A stretch of 64,000 nucleotides of DNA from Merluccius polli (GCA_030340625.1 JAOPHQ010001775.1:5001-69000); one strand, 5' to 3'; positions 29,393 to 43,559 are shown, counted from the first letter of the stretch. The notes: generated by a model not told the origin, from the letters alone. A program made the numbers and translations.

Positions 29393-30073
29393 TACATATA
29401 GTACATTTACACAGTACAACCTTGGGCCCTACAATACATATAATATAGTACATATAGTACATTTATACACACAGTACAACCTTGGGCCCTACAATACATA
29501 TAATATAGTACATATAGTACATTTATACACACAGTACAACCTTGGGCCCTACAATACATATTGTGGCGATCACGGCCATGCCCCCTATGGGGGTCTTGCG
29601 CAAGGGGTTCTGGGGGATGCATCTCGGGTAGGGGTTGGACCGTGAGTGAGAGTGCTAGTGGTGTTTGTCAGGTGTGCCGTGATTCTATGTGTGTCTGTGT
29701 ACAAATAAAGGCAACTCCCGGGGTCGTGCGGTGTAGGGGGCACGGGAGTTGCGTAAACATGTAACCCTGGGCTCCTGTCTCATTCCTCCCGCACCGGTCG
29801 CCACAATATAATATAGTACATTTAGTACACACAGTACAACCTTGGGCCCTACAATACATATAATATAGTACATATAGTACATTTATACACACAGTACAAC
29901 CTTGGGCCCTACAATACATATAATATAGTACATATAGTACATTTAGTACACACAGTACAACCTTGGGCCCTACAATACATATAGTACATATAGTACATTT
30001 AGTACACAGCACAACCTTGGGCCCTATAATACATATAATATAGTACATATAGTACATTTAGTACACAGTACAA
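29393..30073. repeat. AT-rich roughly 60-bp minisatellite, unit 3
   Basis: About seven copies in total, interrupted by the solo LTR. Far longer than in units 1 and 4. Confidence 0.88.
29562..29805. mobile_element. Solo LTR, private to unit 3
   Basis: A 244-bp block starting TGTGGCGATC and ending GGTCGCCACA with an AATAAA inside, flanked by a 4-bp duplication ATAT (29558-29561, 29806-29809). The interrupted AT-rich repeat gives the empty site. LTR-type ends and short duplication support a solo LTR, unrelated to the 205-bp gypsy LTR. Confidence 0.78.
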
Positions 30074-30188
30074 CCCTGTAGCGAACTCCCGTTGCTCCTT
30101 TGCTGCGTTCGTTGTGTTTTTGGCGCCAGGGCAGTATGGCGCGGCCCCGTGAGCAGCGGCCATTATTGCGCTTGGTGCTGATTTGACA

Positions 30189-30239
<51 letters not shown>

Positions 30240-30323
30240 AGGTAAATGTATGCTGATGCTGACCAGTCAACACAGGAAGACGCTCCACGTAGTCGTGTCC
30301 ATTTCCCGCCCCTCGGGTGTCAA

Positions 30324-30820
30324 GACAACGCTATGCATCCTGGGTAAAGACAACGCTATGCATCCTGGGTAAAGACAACGCTATGCATCCTGGGTAAAGA
30401 CAACGCTATGCATCCTGGGTAAAGACAACGCTATGCATCCTGGGTAAAGACAACGCTATGCATCCTGGGTAAAGACAACGCTATACATCCTGGGTAAAGA
30501 CAACGCTATGCATCTTGGGTAAAGACAACGCTATGCATCTTGGGTAAAGACAACGCTATGCATCCTGGGTAAAGACAACGCTATGCATCCTGGGTAAAGA
30601 CAACGCTATGCATCCTGGGTAAAGACAACGCTATGCATCCTGGGTAAAGACAACGCTGTGCATCTTGGGTAAAGACAACGCTATGCATCTTGGGTAAAGA
30701 CAACGCTATGCATCCTGGGTAAAGACAACGCTATGCATCCTGGGTAAAGACAACGCTATGCATCCTGGGTAAAGACAACGCTATGCATCCTGGGTAAAGA
30801 CAACGCTATGCATCCTGGGT
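30324..30820. repeat. 25-bp minisatellite, unit 3
   Basis: About 20 copies with a few CTT for CCT variants. Same unit as 2680-3126. Confidence 0.95.
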
Positions 30821-31359
30821 AGTCGGATGTGTTCATACTGGTGTGTTGTGATGGTCAGAATGTCTCAGACGAACTCCTGATGTGATTTCACTGATCCCAT
30901 CACAATGAGTCTTTTAATGGTGATTTTATACCTGGCTTTATGTGTTTTAGTGAGCATGTTAATGCTCCCCACACACACACACACACACACACGTTTATAG
31001 CAGCTACTGTATAACTTGATGACTTTGGACCAGGAAATGCAAATAATTTGAAAGGTTTTGAATTGTCAGCAGTTACAGGAGCTGCACTCTTCTGTCACTC
31101 TGTCTGTCCATCATCCATTCATCATCCATTCATCATCCATTCATCATCCATCCATCATCCATTCATCAGGTCAGACTCTTGTTCTCAGAGTAAAACAGAA
31201 AGCTCTGGGGTTTGGCTGTCAGACATGTGATCTCAGGACGCTAGTGAGGAAGCTCATAACATAAACACACACACACACACACACACGTTTATAGCAGCTA
31301 TAACTTGATGACTTAATAATTTGAAAGGTTGTGAGTTGTCAGCAGTAACAGGAGCTGGA

Positions 31360-32219
31360 AGGGTTGCCAACTCCCTGAAAAATAAAAAAGGGACACCTCA
31401 TTGGCCGGCCGACCCGATTGCCTTCACCCTTCCTGGCGTGGTGAATTTTTTTAGCCCCTTTTTTTGTGAGTGCAAAACATTTTTTTAGCCCCTATCTTAA
31501 TGGGTGTCATAGTGGAGAACATGTGATGCGGTGCCCTATAAGGGGCCCTTACAATGGTCTAAACTTGACCTTCCCTATGGGGGCCCTTACAATGGTCTAA
31601 ACTTGACGTTCCCTATGGGGGCCCTTACAATGGTCTAAACTTGACGTTCCCTATGGGGGCCCTTACAATGGTCTAAACTTGACGTTCCCTATGGGGGCCC
31701 TTACAATGGTCTAAACTTGACGTTCCCTATGGGGGCCCTTACAATGGTCTAAACGTGACGTTCCCTATGGGGGCCCTTACAATGGTCTAAACGTGACGTT
31801 CCCTATGGGGGCCCTTACAATGGTCTAAACGTGACGTTCCCTATGGGGGCCCTTACAATGGTCTAATCTTGACGTTCCCTATGGGGGCCCTTACAATGGT
31901 CTAAACTTGACGTTCCCTATGGGGGCCCTTCCAGTGGGAAAGGGGGCCGTTATGAAGTGCCCTCTATGCCGCCGCTACGTCACAGTGTCCCAAAGGGTGG
32001 TGCCCTTTCCAGTAGAGACAATGGGATGCAGTGCTGTGAGAAAACATGATGAATGCCCAAATAGGTTCTAATCCCCTCTGATGGAGAAGTGGATAACATG
32101 TGATGCTACGAGAGGCAGCGCTTTGAAACGTTGGGTCCAAAGCTGCAACAGTGAGGAGATGAGGATAAAGGTCCTCTCACTGCTAGCGATGTACTGGCTT
32201 GTCTCGCAGAGAGAGAATA

Positions 32220-32278
<59 letters not shown>

Positions 32279-32558
32279 CACCGCTGCTGCTGTTAAAGCT
32301 TGAGAGTTGTTTGTGAAATAAACATTTTAAAGGTTTATAGTTTCCTGTGTGTTTATCATAGAGGTGTGGTTATACTTTTAATCTGGATTGCCTGATAACA
32401 TAATGTTATCACCTAATCTTAATGAACCACGTGATCGCGTGGCGGCGAGATCAGAGAGTGTCGACTCTCTTTCAATGGCTCTGGGCCTGGAAACAAGTTT
32501 ACCGTAAATGTTCATATAAAGCGCCCTGTTATTTTTCAAGGGACGGTTGGCAACCCTA
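31360..32558. mobile_element. Non-autonomous hAT-like element, unit 3
   Basis: Same element as in unit 2 but 1.2 kb, with an internal deletion between the microsatellites. The left boundary has lost two bases (AGCTGGA next to AGGGTTGCC); the right duplication AGCTGGAC is intact. Confidence 0.85.
31533..31930. repeat. 38-bp minisatellite inside hAT-like element, unit 3
   Basis: About ten units; GTGACG and TTGACG variants are grouped. Confidence 0.93.
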
Positions 32559-32720
32559 AGCTGGACTCTCCTGTCACTCTGTCTGTCCATCATCCATTCA
32601 TCATCCATTCATCATCCATCCATCATCCATTCAGGTAAGACTCTTGTTCTCAGAGTAAAACAGAAAGCTCTGGGGTTTGGCTGTCAGACATGTGATCTCA
32701 GGACGCTAATGAGGAAGCTC

Positions 32721-32817
<97 letters not shown>

Positions 32818-32948
32818 TAATGTCTGTTTAGGCACAATATCGCATGAACTCGACGCAAATGAATCAAAAGTGACACTAAAGATGACTCCTATAACTGCGT
32901 GTTCGTGTACTTCGGTTATTTTCACCTGACCGTCGTGGTTCCGCTTCA

Positions 32949-33008
32949 CCTGGAAACTGATGACGCTGCAGCCTTCCTGGGTTTCTATTGGCTGAGGCCG
33001 TCCCTCTA
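32949..33008 (+). promoter_or_regulatory. Class I promoter with X1/X2 and Y boxes, copy 3
   Basis: X1/X2-like module 32949-32966 and inverted CCAAT 32987-32991, identical to the other copies, with TCTATG instead of a TATA-like TATATG. Confidence 0.65.
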
Positions 33009-33101
33009 TGTGCTGTGCGGTAGTGTTGTTGTGCTCAGACAGCAGCAGCCCGCTGCTCCACCACGTCTCCTCATCAGGTGTGTTGCTGTGGAGACGGCAG
33101 G

Positions 33102-34089
33102 ATGAAGGCAGGAGGACTAGTCGTGCTGCTGGGACTCTGTCACGGTGTCTCTTCAGGTGAGACTGCTTCACAGTCTGTCTTCTGGGTCACAACTGTCTTC
33201 GGTTCCTGAAGACACTCGGGTTTTTACTGGCCTTATATTTCCTGCGTCATCGGAAAATGCGTTTGGTGTGCGAGCTCAAATGTGGCCAATGAATCCACAA
33301 GAGGATTCATAACTGACTTGTTCCACTATTTAAACCATTATATGAGAAATGATTTTGCGTTGTGTTCCGACCGACTTTATTTTTGGGTCCGAAGTGACGA
33401 AACGAAACTGAAAGTTATTATGAAAGTTACCGTAAATTCTGATCGGTACTGACGGACATTAACGTCCAGTTCACAGCCGATTCATGTCTAGTTTTTAATT
33501 TTTAATCAAGTATTTTATTAACACTCATATGTTTCATTCGCAGCTATTTCAGGACCACATTCATATCGTTGGATCCTACTGAACTTGAACTATTTATCAA
33601 TTCATATGATCATAGATATTTATATTTCAATACAATACGAGTGTTTGCCAAGAAAAGCATTACACATTAAATGTTCACCTTATCGACAGAAGACACATTT
33701 AATCTCACTATAAATCATTCTGGATTTCAAATCCTTAACAATGTAAATATGTATTTAATTAATATGCGCAGGTGAATTAAGGAATATACTGATACGGTAA
33801 GAATTAAACATTGAGTTGAAACGATGTCAAATCAGTTAGTATGCAAGATTAAAATGAAGCTGTTTGTGTTTTAGTTGAAGCGTTTGGACGGCAGCGTTGT
33901 ACTGTAACCTGTTGACATGTCAATAAAGTTAAAACAAAACCTCCCTGAATACCTGTAGCCAGGGGGCGGGGCTACATGCTGGGAGGGGACAGGGGGCGGG
34001 GCTACATGCTGGGAGGGGACAGGGGGCGGGGCTACATGCTGGGAGGGGCCATGTGCCTGTCTCTCTGACCGTGATGTACAGTATTAACC

Positions 34090-34123
<34 letters not shown>

Positions 34124-34400
34124 CAGTGATTCACTCTCTGAAGTATTTCTACACGGGGTCGTCTGGAGTCTCAAACTTCCCAGAGTTTGTGGTTGTTGGG
34201 ATGGTGGATGAACTTCAGTTTATTCACTATGACAGCAACAGCCAGAAAGCAGAACCCAAACAGTCCTGGATGGACCAGTTCACCAGAGATGACCCACAAT
34301 ACCTGGAGAGGAACACTGGAAACTTTCTGGGTAAACAGCAGACCTACAAAGTCGACATTGAGACTCTGAAGCGGCGCTTCAACCAGACAGGAGGTATGTT

Positions 34401-34475
<75 letters not shown>

Positions 34476-37268
34476 ACATCCCATAATACTCCCCATCCCA
34501 TAATGTGTGTGAGCAGCACTCCCACACAGAGCAGCAGTGGCAGTGTCCTGGTGAGACACTCAGCAGAATATTATGGGATGGATCAGGTGATGCAGCAGCT
34601 TCAGGAGACCTGTAGTGGTTTATTACACAGTAATACTGCAGTACATCATCCTTTATATACAGTGTTACCTTTACACTACTTCATCACTACTCATATTATG
34701 GGATGCTCAACAGGAGTTCACCTGCAGGCAGACAGGTAACCTACAGACAGTTAACCTACGGACAGACAGTTAATCTACAGACAGTTAGTCTATGGACAGT
34801 TAAACTACAGACAGTTAACCTACAGACAAACTGTTAAGCTACAGACAGGTAACCTACAGACAGACAGTAAACCTACAGAAATGTAACCTACAGACAGTTA
34901 ACCTACAGACAGACAGTTAATCTCCGGACACAATGAATCTACCTACAGACAGTTAACCTACGGACAGACAGTTAATCTACAGACAGTTAACAGACGGTTA
35001 ATCTACAGACAGACAGTATACTTCCAAACAGTTAATCTACAGATGGACAGTTAACCTCCGGACAGACAGTTACAGACGGTTTAGCCAAAGACAGTAAACC
35101 TAAAGACAGACAGTTAACCTACAGGTAGACAGTTCATCTACAGACAGTTAACCTACAGACAGGTAACCTACAGACATGTAACCTACAGACAGTTAACCTA
35201 CAGACAGACATTTAATCTACAGACAGTTTACTTTGAGACAGATAGGTAACCTATAGACAGACAGTTAATCTACAGACAGTTAACTTCCAGACAAACACTT
35301 AACCTACAAACATTTAACCTACAGACAGTTAACCTCTGGACAGTTAATTTCCAGACAGACAGTTAATCTACAGACAAACAGTTAACCTCCAGACAGACAG
35401 GTAACTTACAGACATAGAGTTAACCTACAGACAGACAGTTAACCTCTGGACACATTTAATCTACCTACAGACAGTTAACCTCCAGACAGACAGTTAACCT
35501 ACAGACAGTTAACTTTCAGACAGAAAGTTAACCGACAGACAGACAGTTCACGTACAGACAGGTAACCTACAGACAGTAAACCTACAGATTGACAGGTAAC
35601 CTACAGACAGACAGGCAACCTAGAGACATGTAATCTACAGACAGTTAACCTACTGACATGTAACCTACAGACAGACATTTAATCTATAGACAGTTAACCT
35701 ACAGACAGATAGGTTAGCTACAGATAAACAGTTAATCTACAGACAGTTAATCTGCAGACAAACAGTTAACCTCCAGACAGACAGGTAACTTACTGACAGA
35801 GAGTTAACCTACAGACAGACAGTTAACCTCTGGACACAGTTAATCTTCCTACAGACAGTTAACCTACAGACAGAATGTTAACCGACAGACAGACAGTTAA
35901 CGTACAGACAGTTAACCTACTGACAGACAGTTGACCTATGGACAGTTAACCTCCAGACAGACAGTTCATCTACAGACAGGTAACCTACAGACAGTTAACC
36001 TACAGACAGACAGCTAACCTACAGACAGTGAGCATCCATACAGACAGTTAATCTACAGACAGTTAACCTACAGACAGACAGTTAACCTAAAGACAGACAG
36101 GTAACCTACAGACAGACAGGTAACCTACTGACAGTTAGCCTCCAGACAGACAGTTAATCCATAGATAGTTAACCTACAGACAGGTAACCTACAGACAGAC
36201 AGGTAACCTACAGATAGACAGTTAACCTACAGACAGACAGGTAACCTACAGACAGACAGTTAACCTATAGACAGTTAGCCTCCAGATAGACAGTTAAAGG
36301 TAGGGTGGATGATGTTTTCCTGCAGCATTTTTTACCATATTGCTTAAAATCTCCTTCACACACAGATTGAAACCAATGAATTAAATGATATGACACATAC
36401 ACCGAAAACAATAGTCATCTGTGGGATGGGCAGGACTGAAAAAACTCCATCCAATCATTATGAGCGTCACGTTCAAGATGTTTGGATGGTGACTTGTCTA
36501 TCAAACTCAACTGCCATTTGTCCCTCTCCCTCCTCTGCGCGTACTCCTCTTCGGGCGAACGAATGGCGCACCCTCAGAGGCTACTGGCTGGTTAGCTGCA
36601 TATCAGACAGCACAGGCTGCTGAAAGAAAACAAATTATATAGTTATAAGTAAAATAAGCAAGTGTAGCACTCCTGAACCCTCGGGAACAAGCGCTGCGCG
36701 TTCCTGTACTCTGGAGGCGTGGCTTCGAGGGGGGGGCGAGGAAAGGGGGTTGGACTTTTGAATTTTTTTTTCTAAATGCTGTGTGCTCAAACCGTTTTTC
36801 CAACATCCTCCACCCTACCTTTAATCTATAGACAGTTAACCTACAGACTGTTAACATACAGAGAGACTGGTAACCTACAGACAGACAGTTAACCTACAGA
36901 CAGTTACCTACAGACAGGCAGTTAACCAACAGACAGACAGGTAACCTACAGACAGACAGTTAACTAACAGTTAGCCTCCAGAGAAACAGTTATTCTACAG
37001 ACAGTTAACCTACAGACAGGTAACCTACAGACAGTTAACCTAAAGACAGACAGGTAACCTATAGACAGTTAGCCTCCAGACAGACAGTTAATCCATAGAC
37101 AGTTAACCTACAGACAGACAGTTAACTTACAGACAGTCAACCTACAGACAGGCAGTTAAACTACAGACAGACAGGTAACCTACAGACAGACAGCTAACCT
37201 ACAGACAGTTAGTCTCCATACAGACAGTTAACCTACAGACAGACAGGTAACCTTCATACAGACAGTTA

Positions 37269-37347
<79 letters not shown>

Positions 37348-38452
37348 GTGTCCACATGGTTCAGATGATGTCTGGTTGTGAGTGGGATGATGAGGATGAT
37401 ACTACTGATGGTTATCTCCAGTATGGTTATGATGGGGAGGACTTCATAGTGTTGGACCTGAAGAACCTGAGATGGATCGCTCCAACACCACAGGCTTTCA
37501 TCTCCAAACTGAGATTGGATCAGGATAGAGCTGATTTAGAATACCTGAAGAACTACTACAACAAGGAGTGTGTTGCCTGGCTGAAGAAGTACCTGGACTA
37601 TGGGAAGAGCACTCTGCAGAGAACAGGTAGTCACACGACCCGGTGGGCCCAGGTACTAGGCTTGCCGCGGTAGTCGGTGTTACCGGGGTAACGCGGTGTT
37701 CGGACATACGCCGATGACATCACTTGTTGAATAGAAACAAAACCCATTTGGTTGTTTTCCGCGTTGTTTGTTTGCTTGTTTGTTTCTTTAACGGGGACAA
37801 CGCCGGGACGCGCCCAGAAAAGCGCATTTTGGCCGAATCCCTTCAGTTAAGAACGGCTCCTTCATTTGATTTGACTCAACCGCCGCCGTCGGAAAGACGC
37901 CTGGACAGGCGATGCCGTCTGTTTGATTTCCTTTTAACAGCCGACTTTGTTTCTCACTGTCAAAATAAACATTTCCTTTATTTGATTTATTCCAAAACGT
38001 TTGGAAATGTTAAATCTTTGTTCTGAAATTAGTGACGATTATGACCACGACCCTCCCGACATATGTACTGTTTACTGTTACTACTGACACTTAAGTACAG
38101 TTTAACCCAGAGAAATACTGTTGATACTTAAGTACAGTTTAACCCAGAGAAATACTGTTGACACTTAAGTACAGTTTAACCCACAGAAATACTGTTGACA
38201 CTTAAGTACAGTTTAACCCAGAGAAATACTTTTGACACTTAAGTACAGTTTAACCCACAGAAATACTTTTGATACTTAAGTACAGTTTAACCCAGAGAAA
38301 TACTTTTGATACTTAAGTACAGTTTAACCCAGAGAAATACTTTTGATACTTAAGTACAGTTTAACCCAGAGAAATACTTTTGATACTTAAGTACATTGTA
38401 TTTGAGCTATTAAATGACTTTTACTCAAGTGATTTTCTTACGGATGATATCT

Positions 38453-38516
<64 letters not shown>

Positions 38517-39733
38517 CCTCCCTCCCCCCCCCCCAGAGCGTCCTGAGGTGTCTCTCCTCCAGAGGAGACCCTCCTCCCCAGTGGTGTGCCATGCTACAGG
38601 CTTCTACCCTGACAGGGTGGTGGTGTTCTGGAGGAGAGACGGCGATGAGCTTTATGAGCATGTGGACCATGGGGAGGTCCTCCCCAACCCCGACGGGACC
38701 TTCCAGGTCAGCGTGGACCTGGACCTGGCGTCGGTCCCACGGGAGGACTGGCGGAGGTACGAGTGTGTGGTCCAGCTGAAAGGCATCGAGGACATCTCTA
38801 CCCGACTGGACCCGGCCCTCGTCAGGACCAACTGGGGAAAGACCGGCCCTGGAAGGGATGGAGGTAGGAACACCTGTCTCACCACCTCCACCTGACCTCA
38901 TCACAACCACTGGTCTACCTGGACACACCTGAAGCCACGTGGTAAACACACCGGACCACGTTGGTGGACCACGTTGGTGGACCACGTTGGATTGTGGGTA
39001 AATGAGTCGTAGTGAGAGGACAAGGCTAGGATCAGTGTCAGCGGCAGGTCACATGACCCTGAGCTCCAGGAGATTCTGAATATATATATCATGTGTGTAG
39101 CAGCATGTGTCTGTACACTGACCTGCAGATATGTGGTGAAGTGATGGAAGGACTGTCCAACACGGAGTATTATCACACACCTCATTTTCTTTTCTTGGTT
39201 TACCTGAAGGGGTCAAGAATGACATCACCACCCCCATCATCATCGCTGTTCTCGTCCTCGCTGCTGTTGCTGCTGTTGGTGTTGCTGGAGTCTTTGTGTA
39301 CAAGAAGAGGAGCGGTGAGTGAATCACACTATCATCTGATTGGTAGACGTATAATAACATTAGGATGTTTACCACACTATCATCTGATTGGTAGACGTAT
39401 AATAACATTAGGATGTTTACCACACTATCATCTGATTGGTAGACGTATAATAACATTAGGATGTTTACCACACTATCATCTGATTGGTAGACGTATAATA
39501 ACATTAGGATGTTTACCACACTATCATCTGATTGGTAGACGTATAATAACATTAGGATGTTTACCACTGTTACACACTCATCATTTCTCTTCATCCTTAG
39601 GTTCAGCCAAACACCGACTCTCTGGTGAGTTCAATGTGTTTTTACTGCAGACCTGCTCTTATGATTAACACTACTACTACTACTACTACCACTACTACTA
39701 CTACTACCACTACTACTACTACCACTACTACTA

Positions 39734-39774
<41 letters not shown>

Positions 39775-39868
39775 GCTACTATTACTACTACTGCTACTAC
39801 TACCACTACTAGTACTACTACTGCTACTATTACTACTACTGCTACTACTACCACTACTACTACTACTA

Positions 39869-39900
<32 letters not shown>

Positions 39901-39937
39901 GCTACTGCTACTGCTACTATTACTACTACTGCTACTA

Positions 39938-39977
<40 letters not shown>

Positions 39978-40218
39978 CACTACTACTACTACTGCTACTA
40001 TTACTACTACTACTACTACTGCTACTACTACCACTACTACTACTACTAGTACTACTACTACTACTACTACTAGTACTACTACTACTACCACTACTACTAC
40101 TACTACTACTACTAGTACTACTACTACTACTACTACTACCACTACTACTACTACTACTGCTACTATTACTACTACTGCTACTACTACCACTACTATACTA
40201 CTACTACTACTACTAGTA

Positions 40219-40295
<77 letters not shown>

Positions 40296-40461
40296 TGTTG
40301 ATCTAGATACATGGAGCTCACTGGACTATACAGCTCTGTTGATCCAGATAACTTCATGACTTCTCCTCCTCACGTTCTGCTACTTACCAGGTTCTCACAG
40401 CAGCTCTGGGAACAGTGAGGAACAGAGTCCAGCTCCTGAGGCCCAACCTCTCAACACATAG
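33102..40461 (+). CDS. MHC class I alpha chain, U-lineage type, copy 3
   Basis: Exons 33102-33156, 34127-34393, 37348-37626, 38537-38863, 39210-39314, 39601-39624 and 40391-40461, 375 residues, all splice sites intact. Y7, Y59, R84, N86-Q-T, C100-C164, Y159 and Y171 are present; 142/145/146 are S/R/L. Private residues: V23 (FVVVGM), N63 (LERNTG), the KQQTYKVD stretch at about 70-77 of the alpha-1 helix, M96, L113 and A166. The transmembrane exon has V for I (AVLVLAA) and the tail S for A (RLS). Classical or non-classical status cannot be proved from one haplotype, but the altered C-terminal anchors argue for a derived gene. Confidence 0.93.
33962..34048. repeat. GC-box minisatellite in intron 1, copy 3
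   Basis: Three GC-box units about 80-165 bp upstream of exon 2. Confidence 0.8.
34724..37270. repeat. Intron 2 ACAGTTAACCTACAG-type satellite, unit 3
   Basis: 2.5 kb of degenerate satellite closely following the order of variants in unit 2, with the TTAA MITE inserted at the same place. Confidence 0.92.
36294..36824. mobile_element. TTAA-flanked MITE, unit 3
   Basis: Same insertion as 21246-21786, with a few indels. Shared position means it predates the split of units 2 and 3. Confidence 0.9.
39325..39564. repeat. 48-bp minisatellite in intron 5, copy 3
   Basis: Five identical 48-bp units. Confidence 0.95.
39669..40294. repeat. (ACT)n array in intron 6, copy 3
   Basis: 626 bp, the largest of the four ACT arrays, with higher-order repetition of ATT/GCT/CCA variants. 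Confidence 0.95.
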
Positions 40462-41370
40462 TCAGTATTTGGTGACATCACAATGTTTAGAGGATGGGTG
40501 GGAGGGTGATTATATAGATACAGTACAGCATTACAGTAATAGTAATATTCTAACAGTACTTCATCACTCTAATAGTAATATTGTAACAGTACTTCATCAC
40601 AGTAACAGTAATATTCTAACAGTACTTCATCACTCTAATAGTAATATTGTAACAGTACTTCATCACAGTAATAGTAATATTGTAACAGTACTTCATGACA
40701 GTAAGTCATATTGTAACAGCATATTAACAGTGATATCTTGACTAGTGATACATGTTTTAATCCTGACTTGTGCTTCCTTGCTGTTTAGGGTCAACATGTA
40801 ATCATGAAGAGGCTTCTCATGGTCATCTTTTCTAAACCAGAAGGAGGGGATTGATCATCATTTATAATCCTTACAGCAGGCTTGGGACTTCAGCTAACTT
40901 CAGATGCTACGTTTGATAAATCACAAAAACATTCATAATTATAATAATTTATTTTGAAAGCAATCAATCCGTAAGAAAAGTGTAAATATATATCAAATCA
41001 TTGTATACTCTAATGATAATATATCAAAGTAATTATCGAAAAATATTTGTAATAATTCCATAAAATTATGGCTTTTAATATTTGAATGAAGAATTGCTTG
41101 ACTCATGAATGATTTTATGAAGTAATATTAATGTTCAAGATTTGTAATATGTTGATTACTATGATTATTGTAGTACAGAAATCAATACAGCGGCCGTCGA
41201 TGTGCTTCGACGATTCCTCAACGAGATCTTTCTTACAATATATCACTTACCTGTAAATAATAATCACTTCAGTCTTTTATACCAATATTTTAGAGTTCAT
41301 CATTTGGGTTTAGGTTTTGTGTGATTTATAATGAACATATTAGAAGCAGTTTCTTCTTATTTGTGCTGTC

Positions 41371-41376
41371 AATAAA
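41371..41376 (+). terminator. Poly(A) signal of class I copy 3
   Basis: AATAAA in the conserved 3' block, about 0.9 kb after the stop. Confidence 0.6.
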
Positions 41377-41631
41377 GTTTCCAAAATTCCAATTCCAGTC
41401 TGTTATTTATGACCCAATACCTAATATTTGATAAATGACAAACTGTCAAACTGAGCCTGTAGCCATAAATACTGGTTTTGAAACACTGTAACATAGCATT
41501 CTGGCTAACAAGACAAGCTAGGCTATGAGTTGCAAAACTTAATTATTATTACAAATCAGTATAAATGTACAAGAGCAATGCTATTTAATTTATTTATAAC
41601 TAAATATATGTACATGAAAACTACATGAAAT

Positions 41632-41718
41632 TTAAAGGTATGGGGGGGGGGGTGTATTTGTTTGGTGTTGACTTATAAAATCAACAACTTTCCCCAGAAT
41701 CGCTGACTATACCTTTAA
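41632..41718. mobile_element. Short TTAA MITE, truncated, unit 3
   Basis: The left arm is cut to TTAAAGGTAT before the G run; the right arm is complete. Confidence 0.7.
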
Positions 41719-41915
41719 AGCTCAATATACATTTTATAAATAATTTCACCTATACATCATAATCATGTTTTTCTCTGGAGCAGTTTATTCACAACATGAC
41801 TTCCTGAATACAACGCATGGATAATCATGAATTGATATCATGATGAGAGTGGAACTGGAACCCGTCCTCTCTCTGCTGGTCGGCTGATACCACTGAGGGT
41901 CCATTCAACTTGAGG

Positions 41916-42001
41916 TCAGAACATGACCTTCTGGTACCGGTGGGTCAGCTCAGAGACGTCCTCCTTACACACCTTCACCCAGCCATCCTCCCACATGTGG
42001 T

Positions 42002-42032
<31 letters not shown>

Positions 42033-42037
42033 CCGGT
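41916..42037 (-). pseudogene. psmb8-like last exon relic, unit 3
   Basis: Same frame and stop as in units 1 and 2, with an internal TG repeat of intermediate length. Confidence 0.85.
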
Positions 42038-42128
42038 CTGGGGGAAAAGGATCCAACACAAGAGACTCGTGTGCATTACAATAGACCACAGATCAAACAT
42101 AGTCAGGCAGTCTTTCTATAATAATAAT

Positions 42129-43400
42129 GGGGCAATTGCTCTGTCGCTAACTTAGCCACTTTTTAGAGTTTAACACGGTTTTAAACTCGTCGGTGACGCA
42201 AGAAGTCACGTGACGTCTTAAGCTCCATTGCTGTGTCGTATGTACCTGTGGTTTAACCTGCAGCTGCGGTTTACCTTGATGTCAATTGCTGTGTCTTCAG
42301 AGAAATTCACATCAGACACTAGAGGGCGTATTTTGTGCGTGTTAGTCTAGTCTCGAAACGGACATGGTTTTAGAGGAGACTAAACCAGTTTGCAGGATGA
42401 AACAAGGCTCCATTATAACCGACACACGCAGAATTAGTTTTATTAATTATTATTATTAGTATTAATAATAATGTATGATACATTTACACTTATTACGCCA
42501 GATAGGCCTTCAGTACAATAACAATATTGGACATAGTCGATTTGGAATGAGCAGTGATATTTCACGGCTCACGGGGCTCAGGTCTCGGTCGTCCGCTCAG
42601 CAATAGCATTACGCGCTTCAACTTTCAAGCGCTTCCATAAATTCTTTAAATGTGCCGCTGCTCGGTCTTCTGCTGAGATCTACTGTTAAATGTGTTGGAG
42701 AGATCATCCCAAACAGACTTTCTTCGGAGCGTGGTGGTGGTGTCTTTCCTCGCGTCTTCCACCGTGTCCACAACACCTCGAATGCAGTACAATAAATATA
42801 ACTTCTGCTCCTCGTTATAGTTCTCTATCCGAGACATGTTCATCCTAACTACCCTCTCCAGGGGTGCAACTACCCAGTGTCAGGGGGGGATGCAGCAACA
42901 ATTTTGGCGCCCCCCATAAGCTGCGCGATTGTTGACGGGGGCGCCCCCCTGGTGCGGCGCGATTGTTTACGGGGGGGGGGGGGGGGGGGGGCAAGTAGGC
43001 CTAATTGATTGATTGACGTAGGTGAGGGCAGATTCAGATTCCAGACTCAGATTTCCACAAAAAAGTAGGCTAGACTATTTCATAATATATTTCAACATTA
43101 TTTGCGTTTTATTATATTAAAGTTCACTTTACATTCCCATTACGTTTTTGTTGGTAATTATAGCACAAAATGCATCCAACATTAAGTTAAGACTGCGTCT
43201 GCTGGAGTATAACGGGAAATCAGAGTACTTCCGGTTTAACCCGAGTTTAACTAGGAATCAGCTTGTGTCGGTCAGTACACAGCAATCAGGTTTAACTTCG
43301 TGCGCAGCTGTGTGTTAAACTCCAAAACCTCCGTTTTCCGGAGTACGGTTTTAAACCGCAGCACAGCTAACGCAATGCTAACTGACAGAGCAATTGCCCC
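42129..43400. mobile_element. PIF/Harbinger-like element, private to unit 3
   Basis: A 1.27-kb insertion with inverted ends GGGGCAATTGCTCTGTC and GACAGAGCAATTGCCCC. Unit 2 shows the uninterrupted AATAATAGGCCT site near 26650. Flanks TAAT and ATTA are compatible with a short TWA-type duplication. It carries only a Myb-like remnant and a G run near 42968, not a transposase. Confidence 0.8.
42646..42843 (-). pseudogene. Myb/SANT-like DNA-binding ORF fragment in Harbinger-like element
   Basis: A 65-residue frame with YNEEQKLYLLYCI, a middle VEDARKDTTTTLRRK and WDDLSNTFNSRS. This fits the first two helices of the Myb/SANT-like domain found in the accessory protein of PIF/Harbinger elements (pattern E-K-LL, K-T-D, K-WD-L---FN). 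The frame ends before a full domain is complete. Confidence 0.55.
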
Positions 43401-43559
43401 ATTAGGCCTAATAATAACAACAACAACAACAACAACAACAATAATAATAATAATAATAATAGGCCTAATAATAATAATGTGTATTAAATGTGTGTGCAGA
43501 AGCAGCCTCGGTTTTATTCTGGGCTTTGATTTCGACATGAAACTCATTGTTCTTCTTTA

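Noticed and set aside
39625..40359. Poly-Thr, poly-Val and poly-Leu frames in the ACT arrays
   Set aside because: Pure consequence of trinucleotide repeats in intron 6.
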